A DNA stretch of 61,084 nt from contig DKJZ01000028.1 in assembly GCA_002454975.1 (NCBI GenBank), positions 34,322 through 95,405 on the forward strand. The letters run 5' to 3'. How positions within the stretch are numbered: position 1 is the first letter of the stretch; each line of letters opens with the position of its first letter. Position numbers and translations under genes: made by a program. Below the pieces are notes generated by a model, which did no database searches, had not been told where the DNA came from, and worked only from the letters and a program-made list of their open reading frames with translations. Origin of the DNA: Hylemonella sp. UBA6679. GTDB taxonomy: Bacteria > Pseudomonadota > Gammaproteobacteria > Burkholderiales > Burkholderiaceae_C. Below, one piece after another: positions 16,187 through 24,884 of this stretch.

Positions 16187-17083
16187 TCACACCAGGTAGT
16201 GGTCGAGCAAAAACGCGGCAAACAGCACGCTCAGGTGGATGAGCGAAAACTTGAAGGTGGCGCGCGCCAAGTCGTCGGAGTAATCGCGCCACAAGCGCCA
16301 GGCATACCAGCAAAACCCAATGCTCAAAGTGATGGCCACCAGCAGGTAGAGCCAGCCGCTCATGCCGTAAATGAAAGGCATGAGGCAAGCCGCAAACAAA
16401 ATGAAGGTGTAGAGCAAGATTTGCAGCCGCGTGAACTCGTTGCCGTGGGTGACAGGCAGCATGGGCAGGCCCGACTTGCGGTAATCCTCCACGCGGTACA
16501 GGGCCAGCGCCCAAAAATGCGGGGGCGTCCACAAGAAAATGATCAAGAACAAAATCAGCGCCTCGGGGCCAACCTCACCCGTCATGGCGGCCCAGCCCAG
16601 CACCGGGGGCATGGCGCCCGAGGCCCCACCGATCACGATGTTTTGCGGGGTCAGGGGCTTCAAAATCACGGTGTAAATGATGGCGTAGCCCACAAAGGTG
16701 GCAAAGGTCAGCCACATGGTCAGGGGGTTGACCCACACGTACAGCAGCACCGAGCCCAAGGTGCACAGGGCACCAGAAAAGATGAGGGTTTGCTTGTCGC
16801 TGAGCTGGCCTTTGGCCGTGGGGCGCCAAGCGGTGCGCTTCATCTTGGCATCGATGCCTTTTTCCACCAGGCAGTTGAAAGCAGCGGCCGCACCGGCCAC
16901 CAGCCAAATGCCCAAGCAGGCCAGCAGGCCCAAGCGCACATCGGCCCAGCTGGGCGCGCCCGGCACAGCCAGCACCATGCCAATGAGGGCACAAAACACA
17001 ATGAGCTGCACCACCCGTGGCTTGGTCAGGTCGTAAAACTGCCGGTACACCGAGCTGGTCATGGTTGGGTTGGAGGCACTCAT
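16187..17083 (-). CDS. ctaB: Protohaem IX farnesyltransferase (haem O synthase)
   Basis: 298 residues of the UbiA family with about eight to nine membrane helices. The first Asp-rich region reads NCLVEKGIDAKMKRT, and LWTPPHFWALALYRVEDYRK is typical of CtaB/CyoE. It adds a farnesyl group to haem b, giving haem O for CtaA. The start overlaps the ctaA stop (ATGA). Confidence 0.95.
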   Translation of the reverse strand: MSASNPTMTSSVYRQFYDLTKPRVVQLIVFCALIGMVLAVPGAPSWADVRLGLLACLGIWLVAGAAAAFNCLVEKGIDAKMKRTAWRPTAKGQLSDKQTLIFSGALCTLGSVLLYVWVNPLTMWLTFATFVGYAIIYTVILKPLTPQNIVIGGASGAMPPVLGWAAMTGEVGPEALILFLIIFLWTPPHFWALALYRVEDYRKSGLPMLPVTHGNEFTRLQILLYTFILFAACLMPFIYGMSGWLYLLVAITLSIGFCWYAWRLWRDYSDDLARATFKFSLIHLSVLFAAFLLDHYLV

Positions 17084-18309
17084 GCGGAAAGGTTAGAGGT
17101 CAGGGGGGCACGGGGCGCACGCTCGGCGCTGTCGGGCTTGCGCTCAACAGGCTGCACAGGCGCAGGCTGTGACTGTACCAGCCGCGGGTACTGCGCCAAG
17201 GCCCAGACCATCACCGCGAGCAAGGCCGCCGCCCCGCCGGTGTGCAGCACAGCGGCCAACAAAGGCCAGCCCAGCACCACGTTGCTCAAGCCCGTGATGA
17301 TTTGCAGCAGCACCAGCAGGTTGAGCCAACGGCCCTGGGTGCGCCAGCTGCTGCGCTTCATGCGCCAAGCCAAGGCGCCCAGTGCCAGCACCACCACCAC
17401 CGCCATGAGGCGGTGCACCATGTGGATGGCGGTGAGTGCCTCAAAGCTGATGGGCGAGCCCTGGGGCGTCATGCCCAGCTCGCGCCAAAGGGTGAAGCCC
17501 TGGGCAAAGTTCATCTCAGGCCACCAGCGCGACTGGCACATCGGAAACTCGGTGCAAGCCAACACCGCGTAATTGGTGCTCACCCACCCCCCCAACGCGA
17601 TTTGCAACACCAGCAGCGCCATGCACGCCAGCAGCGCGGAGCGCAGGCCGCGCCCAGGTGCAGGCAAGGGGCCAGCGGCTGCCACTGGCCGACCTTGCAC
17701 GGCCTGCCAGGTGAGCAAGCCCAGCAGCGTCAAGCCGCCCAGCAAATGCAGGGTGACGATGGCGGGAAAAAGCTTCATGGTCACGGTGAGCGCCCCGAAA
17801 GCGCCTTGCACACACACCCACAACAGCGTGAAAGTTGCCAGCCAGGGCGAGATGCCCGCCAGCGCTGGCGTGGTGCCAGCGCCTACGGCCTGCTTGGCCG
17901 CGCGTGCCCGCGCCCACCAACTCAGGGCGCAAATGACCAAAATCAGCGCGCCCACACCCGTGGCCAAGTAGCGGTGGATCATCTCGATCCAGGCCTTGGA
18001 CAGCGTCACTGGGCCGGTGGGCATGGCGCTTTGCGCTGCCTGGATGTTGCTCAACGCGCCGATGGGGGTGGCGCTGCCGTAGCAGCCCGGCCAGTCGGGG
18101 CAGCCCAGGCCCGAATCGGTCAGGCGGGTGAAGGCGCCAAACACAATCAGGTCGAAGGTGAGAAAAACGGTGAGCAGGGTCAGGGCGTGCAGGCGGCGCG
18201 AGGGGTCGTGCGCGCGCTGGCGCACCCACACCCAGGCCAGCGGAAAAATCGCCAGCACCAAGCCAGCGAGCATGACCTTGAACACAGGGGTCCAGTCCAG
18301 CAGGCTCAT
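17080..18309 (-). CDS. ctaA: Haem A synthase (COX15/CtaA)
   Basis: 409 residues from the ATG at 18309 (MSLLDWTPVFKVMLAGLVLA). It has eight predicted membrane helices in two repeats with haem-ligand histidines (EMIHRYLATGVG, AIHMVHRLMAV) and the COX15 signature region FGAFTRLTDSGLGCPDWPGC. It oxidises haem O to haem A for the aa3-type oxidase. It ends with a Pro/Ala-rich cytoplasmic tail. Confidence 0.93.
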   Translation of the reverse strand: MSLLDWTPVFKVMLAGLVLAIFPLAWVWVRQRAHDPSRRLHALTLLTVFLTFDLIVFGAFTRLTDSGLGCPDWPGCYGSATPIGALSNIQAAQSAMPTGPVTLSKAWIEMIHRYLATGVGALILVICALSWWARARAAKQAVGAGTTPALAGISPWLATFTLLWVCVQGAFGALTVTMKLFPAIVTLHLLGGLTLLGLLTWQAVQGRPVAAAGPLPAPGRGLRSALLACMALLVLQIALGGWVSTNYAVLACTEFPMCQSRWWPEMNFAQGFTLWRELGMTPQGSPISFEALTAIHMVHRLMAVVVVLALGALAWRMKRSSWRTQGRWLNLLVLLQIITGLSNVVLGWPLLAAVLHTGGAAALLAVMVWALAQYPRLVQSQPAPVQPVERKPDSAERAPRAPLTSNLSA

Positions 18310-18311
18310 GG

Positions 18312-19001
18312 TCAGCGCCCTGCTGGGTCCCACGACTTGGAGGCGCGCAGCACCCGCTCCAGGTCACGCTTGGCTTTGCTGGCGCTGGCCAGGTCGAGCT
18401 TGGCCGGAAAACGCATCATCCAGTTGCCCATGGGGTCCACCACATACAGGTGGTCGGCCAAGGCTTGACCAGCAGCGGGCTGCAAAAAGGCGTTGAGCAC
18501 ATCGGGCGGCAGGCGCAGCACCGTGGCACCTTGCAAGCCGGGCTTGAGCGCCTCGGGCACGGGCGCGTCATCGGTGATGAACCAAACGCGGTCCAGGCGG
18601 TCTTTTTCTTTGCCCAAGACCTCGCGCAGCTGGCGCTGCAAGTAAAGCTGCTGCTCGCACAAGGTGTTGCAAGCCCCACCAGCCACCACCACCAAAAGCC
18701 ATTGGCCTTTGAGGCTGCGCAGGTTCACGGGCGAGCCGTCAACAGCAGTGAGCTGCACGTCGGGCAAGGTGGGCTGCGGGTTGATGAGCTCGCCAAAATT
18801 GTGACGGCCTTCGGGACGAATGACGTAATAGGTGAAGTACGAGGCAATGACGGGTGCCGCGCACACCAACATCACCAGCAGCATCTTCCAGCGGCCCATG
18901 CCGCGGTTGGGCAGGGCTTGCGCCGAGGGCAGGCTGTGCACGGTCAGGTCCAGCGGAGACTCAGGCTTGGCGTTGGCGTCGGACAATTTGGAACCAGACA
19001 T
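18312..19001 (-). CDS. Membrane-anchored Sco-like thioredoxin-fold protein in the oxidase assembly operon
   Basis: 229 residues from the ATG at 19001, overlapping the surf1 end by 41 bp; a start further in, at 18899, is possible. One membrane anchor (MLLVMLVCAAPVIASYFTYY) is followed by a periplasmic domain with thioredoxin/Sco features: PDVQLTAVDGSPVNLRSLKGQW, then CNTLC, a CxxxC motif at the place of the Sco CxxxC. The distal His of Sco is not obvious. Proteins of this type always sit between surf1 and ctaA in Burkholderiales as far as I recall, but have no assigned role. A thiol-redox or copper function in oxidase assembly is inferred. Confidence 0.78.
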   Translation of the reverse strand: MSGSKLSDANAKPESPLDLTVHSLPSAQALPNRGMGRWKMLLVMLVCAAPVIASYFTYYVIRPEGRHNFGELINPQPTLPDVQLTAVDGSPVNLRSLKGQWLLVVVAGGACNTLCEQQLYLQRQLREVLGKEKDRLDRVWFITDDAPVPEALKPGLQGATVLRLPPDVLNAFLQPAAGQALADHLYVVDPMGNWMMRFPAKLDLASASKAKRDLERVLRASKSWDPAGR

Positions 19002-19686
19002 AAAGTATTGCGATGAGGGCACACAGCCCGAACCATTGAAAAGCGTAGCCATGGTGCTTGTCGACGCCCGCGTTGATCACGGGCCAGTCGCGTTTGAGCA
19101 CCGCATCCGAGGCGTCGGTTTGCAGCACGGTCAAAGCAGCCAGCGGCACCTTGGTCTCTGCACTGAAAGCAGCCAAGTCGATATTTTGACGGATCAGGCC
19201 GCCCAGCCCTTGCCCGAGCTCGTATAACTTGGACGGTGAGAGGGCAATGCGCCCCTGAAGCTGCACCTCTTCAGAGGCGGTAGGCACCTCGGGAACGCGG
19301 GTGCGGTCTTCGAAATTACGTGGCACCCAGCCGCGCTGCACCACCACGGCTTGCTCGGTGCCAGCCAGCAGCAAAGGTGTGAGCAGGTACAGGCCTGGTT
19401 TGCCGTCCATTTGCCGGTTGTCCAGCCACACGCTGTGCTGGGTGAGCCACTGCCCGCGCAAACGCACGCGGCGGTGCTGCAAGGCCTGGGCATCGGGCTG
19501 GACAGCACCTTGGGCCAGCAGGCTCAGGCCATCCAACTCAGGCTCGGCCAAGCGGCCTGCAATGGCGCTGGCCAGGCCTTCTTTTTGTGCCGCGCGATCG
19601 AGTTGCCACAGGCCCAGCGAGGCGGTCAACGCCATGCCGGCCAAGGCCAACACGGTGACGAGAAGAAAACGGGCTTGTGAACTCAC
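18961..19686 (-). CDS. SURF1 family cytochrome oxidase assembly protein
   Basis: 241 residues from a GTG at 19686 (SSQARFLLVTVLALAGMALT). It has two membrane helices, one at each end, around a periplasmic domain. SURF1 marks are LGLWQLDRAAQKE near the N-terminus, RGWVPRN in the middle, and HHGYAFQWFGLCALIAILYV at the end. SURF1 aids haem A insertion into subunit I. The longer open frame upstream to 19884 runs antisense to the 69-residue gene and is not used. Confidence 0.9.
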   Translation of the reverse strand: MSSQARFLLVTVLALAGMALTASLGLWQLDRAAQKEGLASAIAGRLAEPELDGLSLLAQGAVQPDAQALQHRRVRLRGQWLTQHSVWLDNRQMDGKPGLYLLTPLLLAGTEQAVVVQRGWVPRNFEDRTRVPEVPTASEEVQLQGRIALSPSKLYELGQGLGGLIRQNIDLAAFSAETKVPLAALTVLQTDASDAVLKRDWPVINAGVDKHHGYAFQWFGLCALIAILYVWFQIVRRQRQA

Positions 19687-19701
19687 GCGATAATTCTCCG
19701 T

Positions 19702-19911
19702 ATGACTTACCTGATCGCTCTGGCCTTTGTGGCCATTCTGGCCAGCCTGGCCTTTGCCTTGTTCATCATGATGAAGGGCAGCAAAGGCCCGGGCAACATG
19801 GCCCGCGCACTCACCATTCGCATCAGCGTCTCGGTGGTGCTGTTTCTGTGCATTTTGTTGGCTTGGAAACTTGGCTACATCCACCCCACCGGCATTCCGG
19901 CTGGCCGCTGA
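19702..19911 (+). CDS. Twin-transmembrane protein, DUF2909
   Basis: 69 residues with two membrane helices (about 3-23 and 41-61) and a short basic loop GSKGPGNMARALTIR, the DUF2909 pattern. It is divergent from surf1 with only 15 bp between the start codons. The gene is regularly found beside oxidase genes in Burkholderiales. Its function is unknown. Confidence 0.85.
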   Translation: MTYLIALAFVAILASLAFALFIMMKGSKGPGNMARALTIRISVSVVLFLCILLAWKLGYIHPTGIPAGR

Positions 19912-19950
19912 ACCACTAACCTCTGCCCTCTTGCGAGGGTCTGAAAAAAC

Positions 19951-19974
19951 AAAAGCCGCTGCAAGCGGCTTTTG
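19951..19974. terminator. Bidirectional intrinsic terminator between DUF2909 gene and ctaE
   Basis: AAAAGCCGCT-TGCA-like loop-AGCGGCTTTT: a GC-rich stem flanked by A and T runs, placed between two convergent genes. Confidence 0.88.
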
Positions 19975-19992
19975 TCATGTGACGCGCAGGTG

Positions 19993-20874
19993 TTAGAGCC
20001 AGTACACCAAGATGTACAGACCCAACCACACCACGTCCACAAAGTGCCAGTACCAGGCAGCGCCTTCAAAACCGAAGTGGCGCTCTTTGGTGAAGTGGCC
20101 TTTTTGCAGGCGCAGGGTGATGAAGAGCAACATCAGCATGCCCACCAACACGTGGAAACCGTGAAAGCCTGTGAGCATGTAGAAGGTGGAGCCATACACA
20201 CCCGAGGTGAGCTTGAGGTTCAGGTCAGCATACGCGTGGGCGTACTCGTAGCCCTGCACAAACAAGAACACAACGCCCAAAATCACGGTGAGCCACATGA
20301 ACTTGATGGTTTTGCTGCGCTCGCCAGCTTGCATGGCGTGGTGGGCAATCGTCAGGGTCACACCCGAGGTCAACAACAAGGCGGTGTTGATGGTGGGCAA
20401 CCAGAACGGGGTCATGGTCTGGAAGGGCTCAATGATGCCTGCGGGCGAGGCTGTCACGCCGGCTGCCAGGCTGGGCCACACGGCTTTGAAATCGGGCCAC
20501 AAGAGCGCGTTGTCCAGGCTGCCCAGTGCTGGCACCGAGTGGGCACGGGCCCACCACAGCGCCGAGAAGAACGCGCCGAAGAACATCACTTCAGAGAAGA
20601 TGAACCAGGTCATGCTCCAGCGGTAAGACAGGTCGATCTTGTGACCGTACTGGCCGCCTTCGCTCTCGGTGATGGCATCACGGAACCATTGGTAGAGCAC
20701 GCCGAGCCACCACAGCAGGCCAAAGAACAAGGAGTACTTGCCCCAGTCAGCGCCGTTGATCCACTGGCCAGCGCCCAGGATCACAAAGAACAAACCAAAA
20801 GCGGCCATCGCAGGATGACGCGATGGGCCGGGCACAAAGTAATAAGGTGTCCCACCGTGTGTTGTTGAACTCAT
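19993..20874 (-). CDS. ctaE: Cytochrome c oxidase subunit III
   Basis: 293 residues from the ATG at 20874, with GGAG nine bases upstream. Seven membrane helices. Family sequence includes FIFSEVMFFGAFFSALWWAR and FHGFHVLVGMLML, with the final HFVDVVWLGLYILVYW. Subunit III stabilises the core and lipid environment of the aa3-type oxidase. Last gene of the ctaC-ctaD-(36 aa)-ctaG-DUF2970-ctaE run. Confidence 0.96.
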   Translation of the reverse strand: MSSTTHGGTPYYFVPGPSRHPAMAAFGLFFVILGAGQWINGADWGKYSLFFGLLWWLGVLYQWFRDAITESEGGQYGHKIDLSYRWSMTWFIFSEVMFFGAFFSALWWARAHSVPALGSLDNALLWPDFKAVWPSLAAGVTASPAGIIEPFQTMTPFWLPTINTALLLTSGVTLTIAHHAMQAGERSKTIKFMWLTVILGVVFLFVQGYEYAHAYADLNLKLTSGVYGSTFYMLTGFHGFHVLVGMLMLLFITLRLQKGHFTKERHFGFEGAAWYWHFVDVVWLGLYILVYWL

Positions 20875-20943
20875 GTCTACTCCATTACTGAACTTGTCTG
20901 AGCCGGCCACCCGGTCTCGCTTGCCTTGACCGGATCTCCGGTC

Positions 20944-21147
20944 TTATTTCAAAACCACCCAATTGACCAACGCGATCAAACCCAGCACAAACAACAAACC
21001 GCCTGCCAGCCCCACCAAAATCAGGTGAAAAGGGCTGATGCGGGTCATGTCCGCCTGAAACTCGCTGTTGCGCCGAATACCTAAAAACGACCAAGCCACC
21101 GCCTTGACGCTGAACCACAAAGACGCGGCTGTGGAGGGCTTGCTCAC
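20944..21147 (-). CDS. DUF2970 small membrane protein
   Basis: 67 residues from a GTG whose last bases overlap the ctaG stop (GTGA). One C-terminal membrane helix (LILVGLAGGLLFVLGLIALV) follows the DUF2970 sequence AVAWSFLGIRRNSEFQADM. Always linked to the oxidase cluster in this group; role unknown. Confidence 0.85.
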   Translation of the reverse strand: MSKPSTAASLWFSVKAVAWSFLGIRRNSEFQADMTRISPFHLILVGLAGGLLFVLGLIALVNWVVLK

Positions 21148-21755
21148 ACGCCCACCTGGACCTTGCCCTGCGCATCGACCGACACCGTTTTGCTGCCAGG
21201 CGCTGGCGGCGTGCCAGAACCCACCTCAAAGAAGGTGTAGGACAGGGTGATGGTCTTGACGTCTTTGGACAACTTCGGGTCGATCACAAACACCACGGGC
21301 CAGACTTTTTTCTCGCCGGGCTCGAGGGTGTATTGGTTAAAGCAGAAGCACTCCAGCTTGTTGAAGTGCGCAGCCGCCTGCCGAGGTGCGTAGCTGGGAA
21401 TGGCCTGGGCCGACATGCGGCGGTCTTGCACATTCTCAAACTCGTACTGCACCGTGGACATTTCGCCAGGGTGCACTTGCATCTCCACCTGCGCGGGCTT
21501 GAAGCGCCAAGGCCCACGGGCGTTGGCATCAAATTCCACGGTGATGGTGCGGCTGTAATCCACTTGCGTGTTGGCCGGCAAGGTCTTGTTGATCTTGCCG
21601 GTGATCTCGCGCTCACCCAAGGCCAGGATGTTGATGCCGGTCATTTCACAAATGGCTTTGTAAAGCGGCACCAGCGCGTAGCCGAAGGCAAACATGCCCG
21701 CGGCAACCACCGCAAGCTTGCCCACCATCTTGACATTTTCCTGGCGAATGCTCAT
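21144..21755 (-). CDS. ctaG: Cytochrome c oxidase assembly protein (Cox11), CuB copper delivery
   Basis: 203 residues. One N-terminal membrane anchor (VVAAGMFAFGYALVPLY) and a periplasmic immunoglobulin-like domain. The copper ligands sit in KLECFCFNQYTLEPGE (CxC), and PVVFVIDPKLSKDVKTITLSY is the family's end region. It inserts copper into CuB of subunit I. It begins 4 bp after the 36-residue ORF. Confidence 0.95.
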   Translation of the reverse strand: MSIRQENVKMVGKLAVVAAGMFAFGYALVPLYKAICEMTGINILALGEREITGKINKTLPANTQVDYSRTITVEFDANARGPWRFKPAQVEMQVHPGEMSTVQYEFENVQDRRMSAQAIPSYAPRQAAAHFNKLECFCFNQYTLEPGEKKVWPVVFVIDPKLSKDVKTITLSYTFFEVGSGTPPAPGSKTVSVDAQGKVQVGV

Positions 21756-21759
21756 GGCC

Positions 21760-21870
21760 TCAATGTCCCAACAGAATCATTTTGGCCATGAAGCCTGCGA
21801 AAAAGACCACGGCCACAGACACGAGAATGAGCCCGAGACGACGGTTGGCCTTTTTTTGTTCGGCGTTCAT
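21760..21870 (-). CDS. 36-residue cytochrome oxidase small assembly protein
   Basis: A short ORF fits exactly between ctaD (3 bp away) and ctaG (4 bp away). It reads MNAEQKKANRRLGLILVSVA followed by VVFFAGFMAKMILLGH: a basic N-terminus and one membrane helix. Small ORFs of this kind are known at this place in beta-proteobacterial cta operons. The tight spacing and membrane-protein character make it a real gene; its role is inferred as oxidase assembly. Confidence 0.82.
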   Translation of the reverse strand: MNAEQKKANRRLGLILVSVAVVFFAGFMAKMILLGH

Positions 21871-21873
21871 GGA

Positions 21874-23493
21874 TCAGCCAATCACGCGGGTTGCGGTGGC
21901 GTCGAGCTTGGGTGGGTTCTCAAAAGTGTGGAAAGGTGCTGGCGAGGGAACTTCCCACTCCAGGCCTTCAGCGGCTTCCCAGGGTTTCTGGGGCGCTTTT
22001 TCACCTTTGCCCATCATGCCAGGCAGCACGATGAACACAAAGAAGTACACCTGAGCCAAACCGAAGGCAAACGCGCCCACGGAAGCCAATGCGTTGAAGT
22101 CAGCGAACTGCATGGGGTAGTCGGCGTAGCGACGGGGCATGCCGGCCAGACCCAAGAAGTGCATGGGGAAGAAGGTCACGTTGAAGGCAATCAGCGACCA
22201 CCAGAAGTGGATCTTGCCGCGTGTCTCGCTGTACATCACACCGGTCCACTTGGGGGCCCAGTAGTAGTAGCCAGCAAACATGGCGTACAAGGAGCCAGCC
22301 ACCAACACATAGTGGAAGTGGGCCACCACGTAGTAGGTGTCTTGCAACTGAATGTCGATGGGGGCCATGGACAAAATCAGGCCGGTGAAGCCACCCATGG
22401 TGAACACGAAGATGAAGCCCACAGCAAACAACATGGGGGTCTCAAAGGTCATGGAGCCGCGCCACATGGTGGCCAGCCAGTTGAAAATCTTCACGCCGGT
22501 GGGCACGGAGATCAGCATGGTGGCGTACATGAAGAAGAGCTGGCCAGTCACGGGCATGCCGGTGGCGTACATGTGGTGCGCCCACACGATGAAGGACAGA
22601 ATCGCGATCGACGCGGTGGCATACACCATGGAGGCGTAACCGAACAAACGCTTGCGAGCAAAGGCCGGCACGATCTGGCTGATGATGCCGAAGGCTGGCA
22701 AGATCATGATGTACACCTCGGGGTGGCCGAAGAACCAGAAAATGTGCTGGTACATCACCGGGTCACCACCGCCAGCGGGGTTGAAGAAGGTGGTGCCGAA
22801 GTGACGGTCGGTCAGGGTCATGGTGATGGCACCAGCCAAGACGGGCATCACAGCGATCAGCAGGTAAGCGGTGATCAACCAGGTCCAGCAGAACATGGGC
22901 ATCTTCATCAGCGTCATGCCAGGGGCGCGCATGTTGAGGATGGTCACGATGATGTTGATCGAACCCATGATGGACGACGCACCCAGAATGTGCATGGCAA
23001 AAATACCAGCGTCCATCGAGGGGCCCATCTGCAGGGTCAGCGGTGCGTACAGCGTCCAGCCAGCAGCAGGCGCGCCGCCAGGCATGAAGAAGCTCGACAC
23101 CAGCATCAACGCTGCAGGAATCATCAGCCAGAAGCTGAAGTTGTTCATGCGGGCAAAGGCCATGTCAGAGGCGCCAATTTGCAGCGGAATCATCCAGTTT
23201 GCAAAGCCCACAAAGGCCGGCATGATAGCGCCAAACACCATGATCAGACCGTGCATGGTGGTGAACTGGTTGAACAGCTCGGGGTTGACCAGTTGCAGGC
23301 CAGGCTGGAACAGCTCGGCGCGAATCAACAGGGCCAGCACACCGCCAACCATCAACATGGCAAAACTGAACAGCAGGTACAGCGTACCGATGTCTTTGTG
23401 GTTGGTCGCAAAGACCCAACGACGCCAGCCTGTGGGGGCGTGGTGGTCGTCATGGTCGTGGGCGTGATCGTGGTGGTCTAAAACGGCACTCAT
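21874..23493 (-). CDS. ctaD: Cytochrome c oxidase subunit I
   Basis: 539 residues, twelve membrane helices. Haem and CuB ligands are in FTTMHGLIMVFG (haem a), WFFGHPEVYIMILPAFG (CuB His with the His-Tyr crosslink) and TYYVVAHFHYVLV (haem a3/a). K- and D-channel residues lie within these. An N-terminal His-rich stretch (DHHDHAHDHDDHHAP) is present, a curious but common decoration. Contains the oxygen-reducing centre of the aa3-type oxidase. Confidence 0.98.
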   Translation of the reverse strand: MSAVLDHHDHAHDHDDHHAPTGWRRWVFATNHKDIGTLYLLFSFAMLMVGGVLALLIRAELFQPGLQLVNPELFNQFTTMHGLIMVFGAIMPAFVGFANWMIPLQIGASDMAFARMNNFSFWLMIPAALMLVSSFFMPGGAPAAGWTLYAPLTLQMGPSMDAGIFAMHILGASSIMGSINIIVTILNMRAPGMTLMKMPMFCWTWLITAYLLIAVMPVLAGAITMTLTDRHFGTTFFNPAGGGDPVMYQHIFWFFGHPEVYIMILPAFGIISQIVPAFARKRLFGYASMVYATASIAILSFIVWAHHMYATGMPVTGQLFFMYATMLISVPTGVKIFNWLATMWRGSMTFETPMLFAVGFIFVFTMGGFTGLILSMAPIDIQLQDTYYVVAHFHYVLVAGSLYAMFAGYYYWAPKWTGVMYSETRGKIHFWWSLIAFNVTFFPMHFLGLAGMPRRYADYPMQFADFNALASVGAFAFGLAQVYFFVFIVLPGMMGKGEKAPQKPWEAAEGLEWEVPSPAPFHTFENPPKLDATATRVIG

Positions 23494-23528
23494 GATTGTT
23501 TCCTTAAATTTGATTCGTGACGACGGGC

Positions 23529-24695
23529 TTATTTGCGCGCAACTTTGATGTCAGACGGCTGCACCACTTGACCGGTTTTGTTGGACCAGTTGTTCTTGGT
23601 GTAGGTGATCACAGCGGCAATTTCGGTGTCGCTGAGTTGTTTCCAGGCAGGCATGGAGCCGTTGCCCTGGCCGTTGAGCAGCACAGCAATTTGTTTGCTC
23701 TTGTCGGCGTCGAGCACCACGGCAGCACCGTCAAGCGCCTTGATGGGGCCAGCGCCCTTGCCAGTGGCTTGGTGGCAAGCTGCGCAGTTGGCCGCGTAGA
23801 CCTTCTCGCCACGCTTGACCATGTCGTCCAGGGCCCAAACCTTGTTTGGATCGTCGGCTTTGGCAGCGGCTTTTTTCTTCTCGCCATCGACCCAAGCGCT
23901 GTAGTCATCGGCAGACAAGACTTTCACGTGGATGGGCATGTAGGCGTGCTCTTTGCCGCACAACTCGGCGCACTGGCCGTAGAAGTCGCCGGTTTTCTCA
24001 GCGCGGAACCAGGTGTCACGCACAAAACCAGGGATGGCGTCTTGCTTGATGCCAAAAGCCGGCACCATGAAGGCGTGGATCACGTCGTTGGCGGTGGTGA
24101 TCACGCGCACTTTCTTGCCCACAGGCACCACCAGGGGGTTGTCCACCTTCAGGAGGTAGTTGTCGCCTTCGGGCTTGCCGGCGTTGGACATTTCGCGGTG
24201 GTTGTTGTCCAAGGTGGAGATGAAGGCCAGGCCCTCACCTTCGCCCTTGATGTAGTCGTAGCCCCACTTCCACTGGTAGCCGGTGGCCTTGATGGTCAGG
24301 TCGGCGTTGGAGGTGTCTTTTTGAGCCACCACCACCTTGGTGGCAGGCAGGGCCATCAAGATCACGATGATGAAGGGCACCACGGTCCAGGCGATTTCCA
24401 CCGATACCGACTCGTGGAAGGTGGCCGATTTAGCGCCTTTGGATTTGCGGTGCTTCCAGATGGAATAGAACATCACGGCAAACACGGCCACAAAAATGGC
24501 GGTGCAAATGATGAGCATGAACCAGTGCAACCACTGCTGCTCTTCAGCAATTTTGGTCACTGCGGGGTGCAGGTTGAGTTGGTTGACAGCAGGACCGCCG
24601 GGCAAATCGTTCACGGCGTGGGCCGCAGTAAAGGCTGCGGTACCAGCCCATGCACTTGCCGCCAGGAGCAGCGAAGACAATTTGTTCAAATTCAT
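23529..24695 (-). CDS. ctaC: Cytochrome c oxidase subunit II with fused cytochrome c domain
   Basis: 388 residues from the ATG at 24695. A signal peptide (to AHA), two membrane helices, then the CuA domain with HAFMVPAFG and CAELCGKEHAYM, then a C-terminal cytochrome c domain with CAACH and a distal methionine (NGSMPAW). The fusion is the usual form in Burkholderiales and lets the subunit accept electrons through its own haem c. First gene of the operon. Confidence 0.96.
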   Translation of the reverse strand: MNLNKLSSLLLAASAWAGTAAFTAAHAVNDLPGGPAVNQLNLHPAVTKIAEEQQWLHWFMLIICTAIFVAVFAVMFYSIWKHRKSKGAKSATFHESVSVEIAWTVVPFIIVILMALPATKVVVAQKDTSNADLTIKATGYQWKWGYDYIKGEGEGLAFISTLDNNHREMSNAGKPEGDNYLLKVDNPLVVPVGKKVRVITTANDVIHAFMVPAFGIKQDAIPGFVRDTWFRAEKTGDFYGQCAELCGKEHAYMPIHVKVLSADDYSAWVDGEKKKAAAKADDPNKVWALDDMVKRGEKVYAANCAACHQATGKGAGPIKALDGAAVVLDADKSKQIAVLLNGQGNGSMPAWKQLSDTEIAAVITYTKNNWSNKTGQVVQPSDIKVARK

Positions 24696-24777
24696 CGTTT
24701 TCACTTCTTGTGTGCCTCAAAAGTTCAAATCTGTCCGCAGCCTCACCCGCTGCTTGTCTTGCGGGAGATCGCCCGCC

Positions 24778-24826
24778 TGAGAGAGCACTGTCTCTCAAAA
24801 CATCCAACTTGCAACATTCGATTGTA
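24778..24826 (-). promoter_or_regulatory. Candidate promoter and palindrome upstream of ctaC
   Basis: A perfect inverted repeat TGAGAGA-N6-TCTCTCA (24778-24797) lies 83 bp before ctaC. Just upstream, on the minus strand, TACAAT (24826-24821) is a good -10 hexamer; no convincing -35 is seen. The palindrome would fall in the 5' leader, so it could be an operator or an RNA hairpin. Confidence 0.4.
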
Positions 24827-24884
24827 GCGCAGGGCATGAGGCCGACCGGCGAAATCCAGCCCCAAAGCCGGCAAAATCCGCGGG

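Noticed and set aside
16037..17572. 511-codon open frame on the plus strand
   Set aside because: Antisense to sco, ctaB and ctaA, which are all well supported. Composition (Gln/His/Gly/Arg-rich) is typical of a shadow frame.
21694..23481. 595-codon open frame on the plus strand
   Set aside because: It lies antisense to ctaD and the 5' part of ctaG. The His/Gly/Gln-rich translation is a mirror effect of GC-rich coding; no domain or ribosome site.
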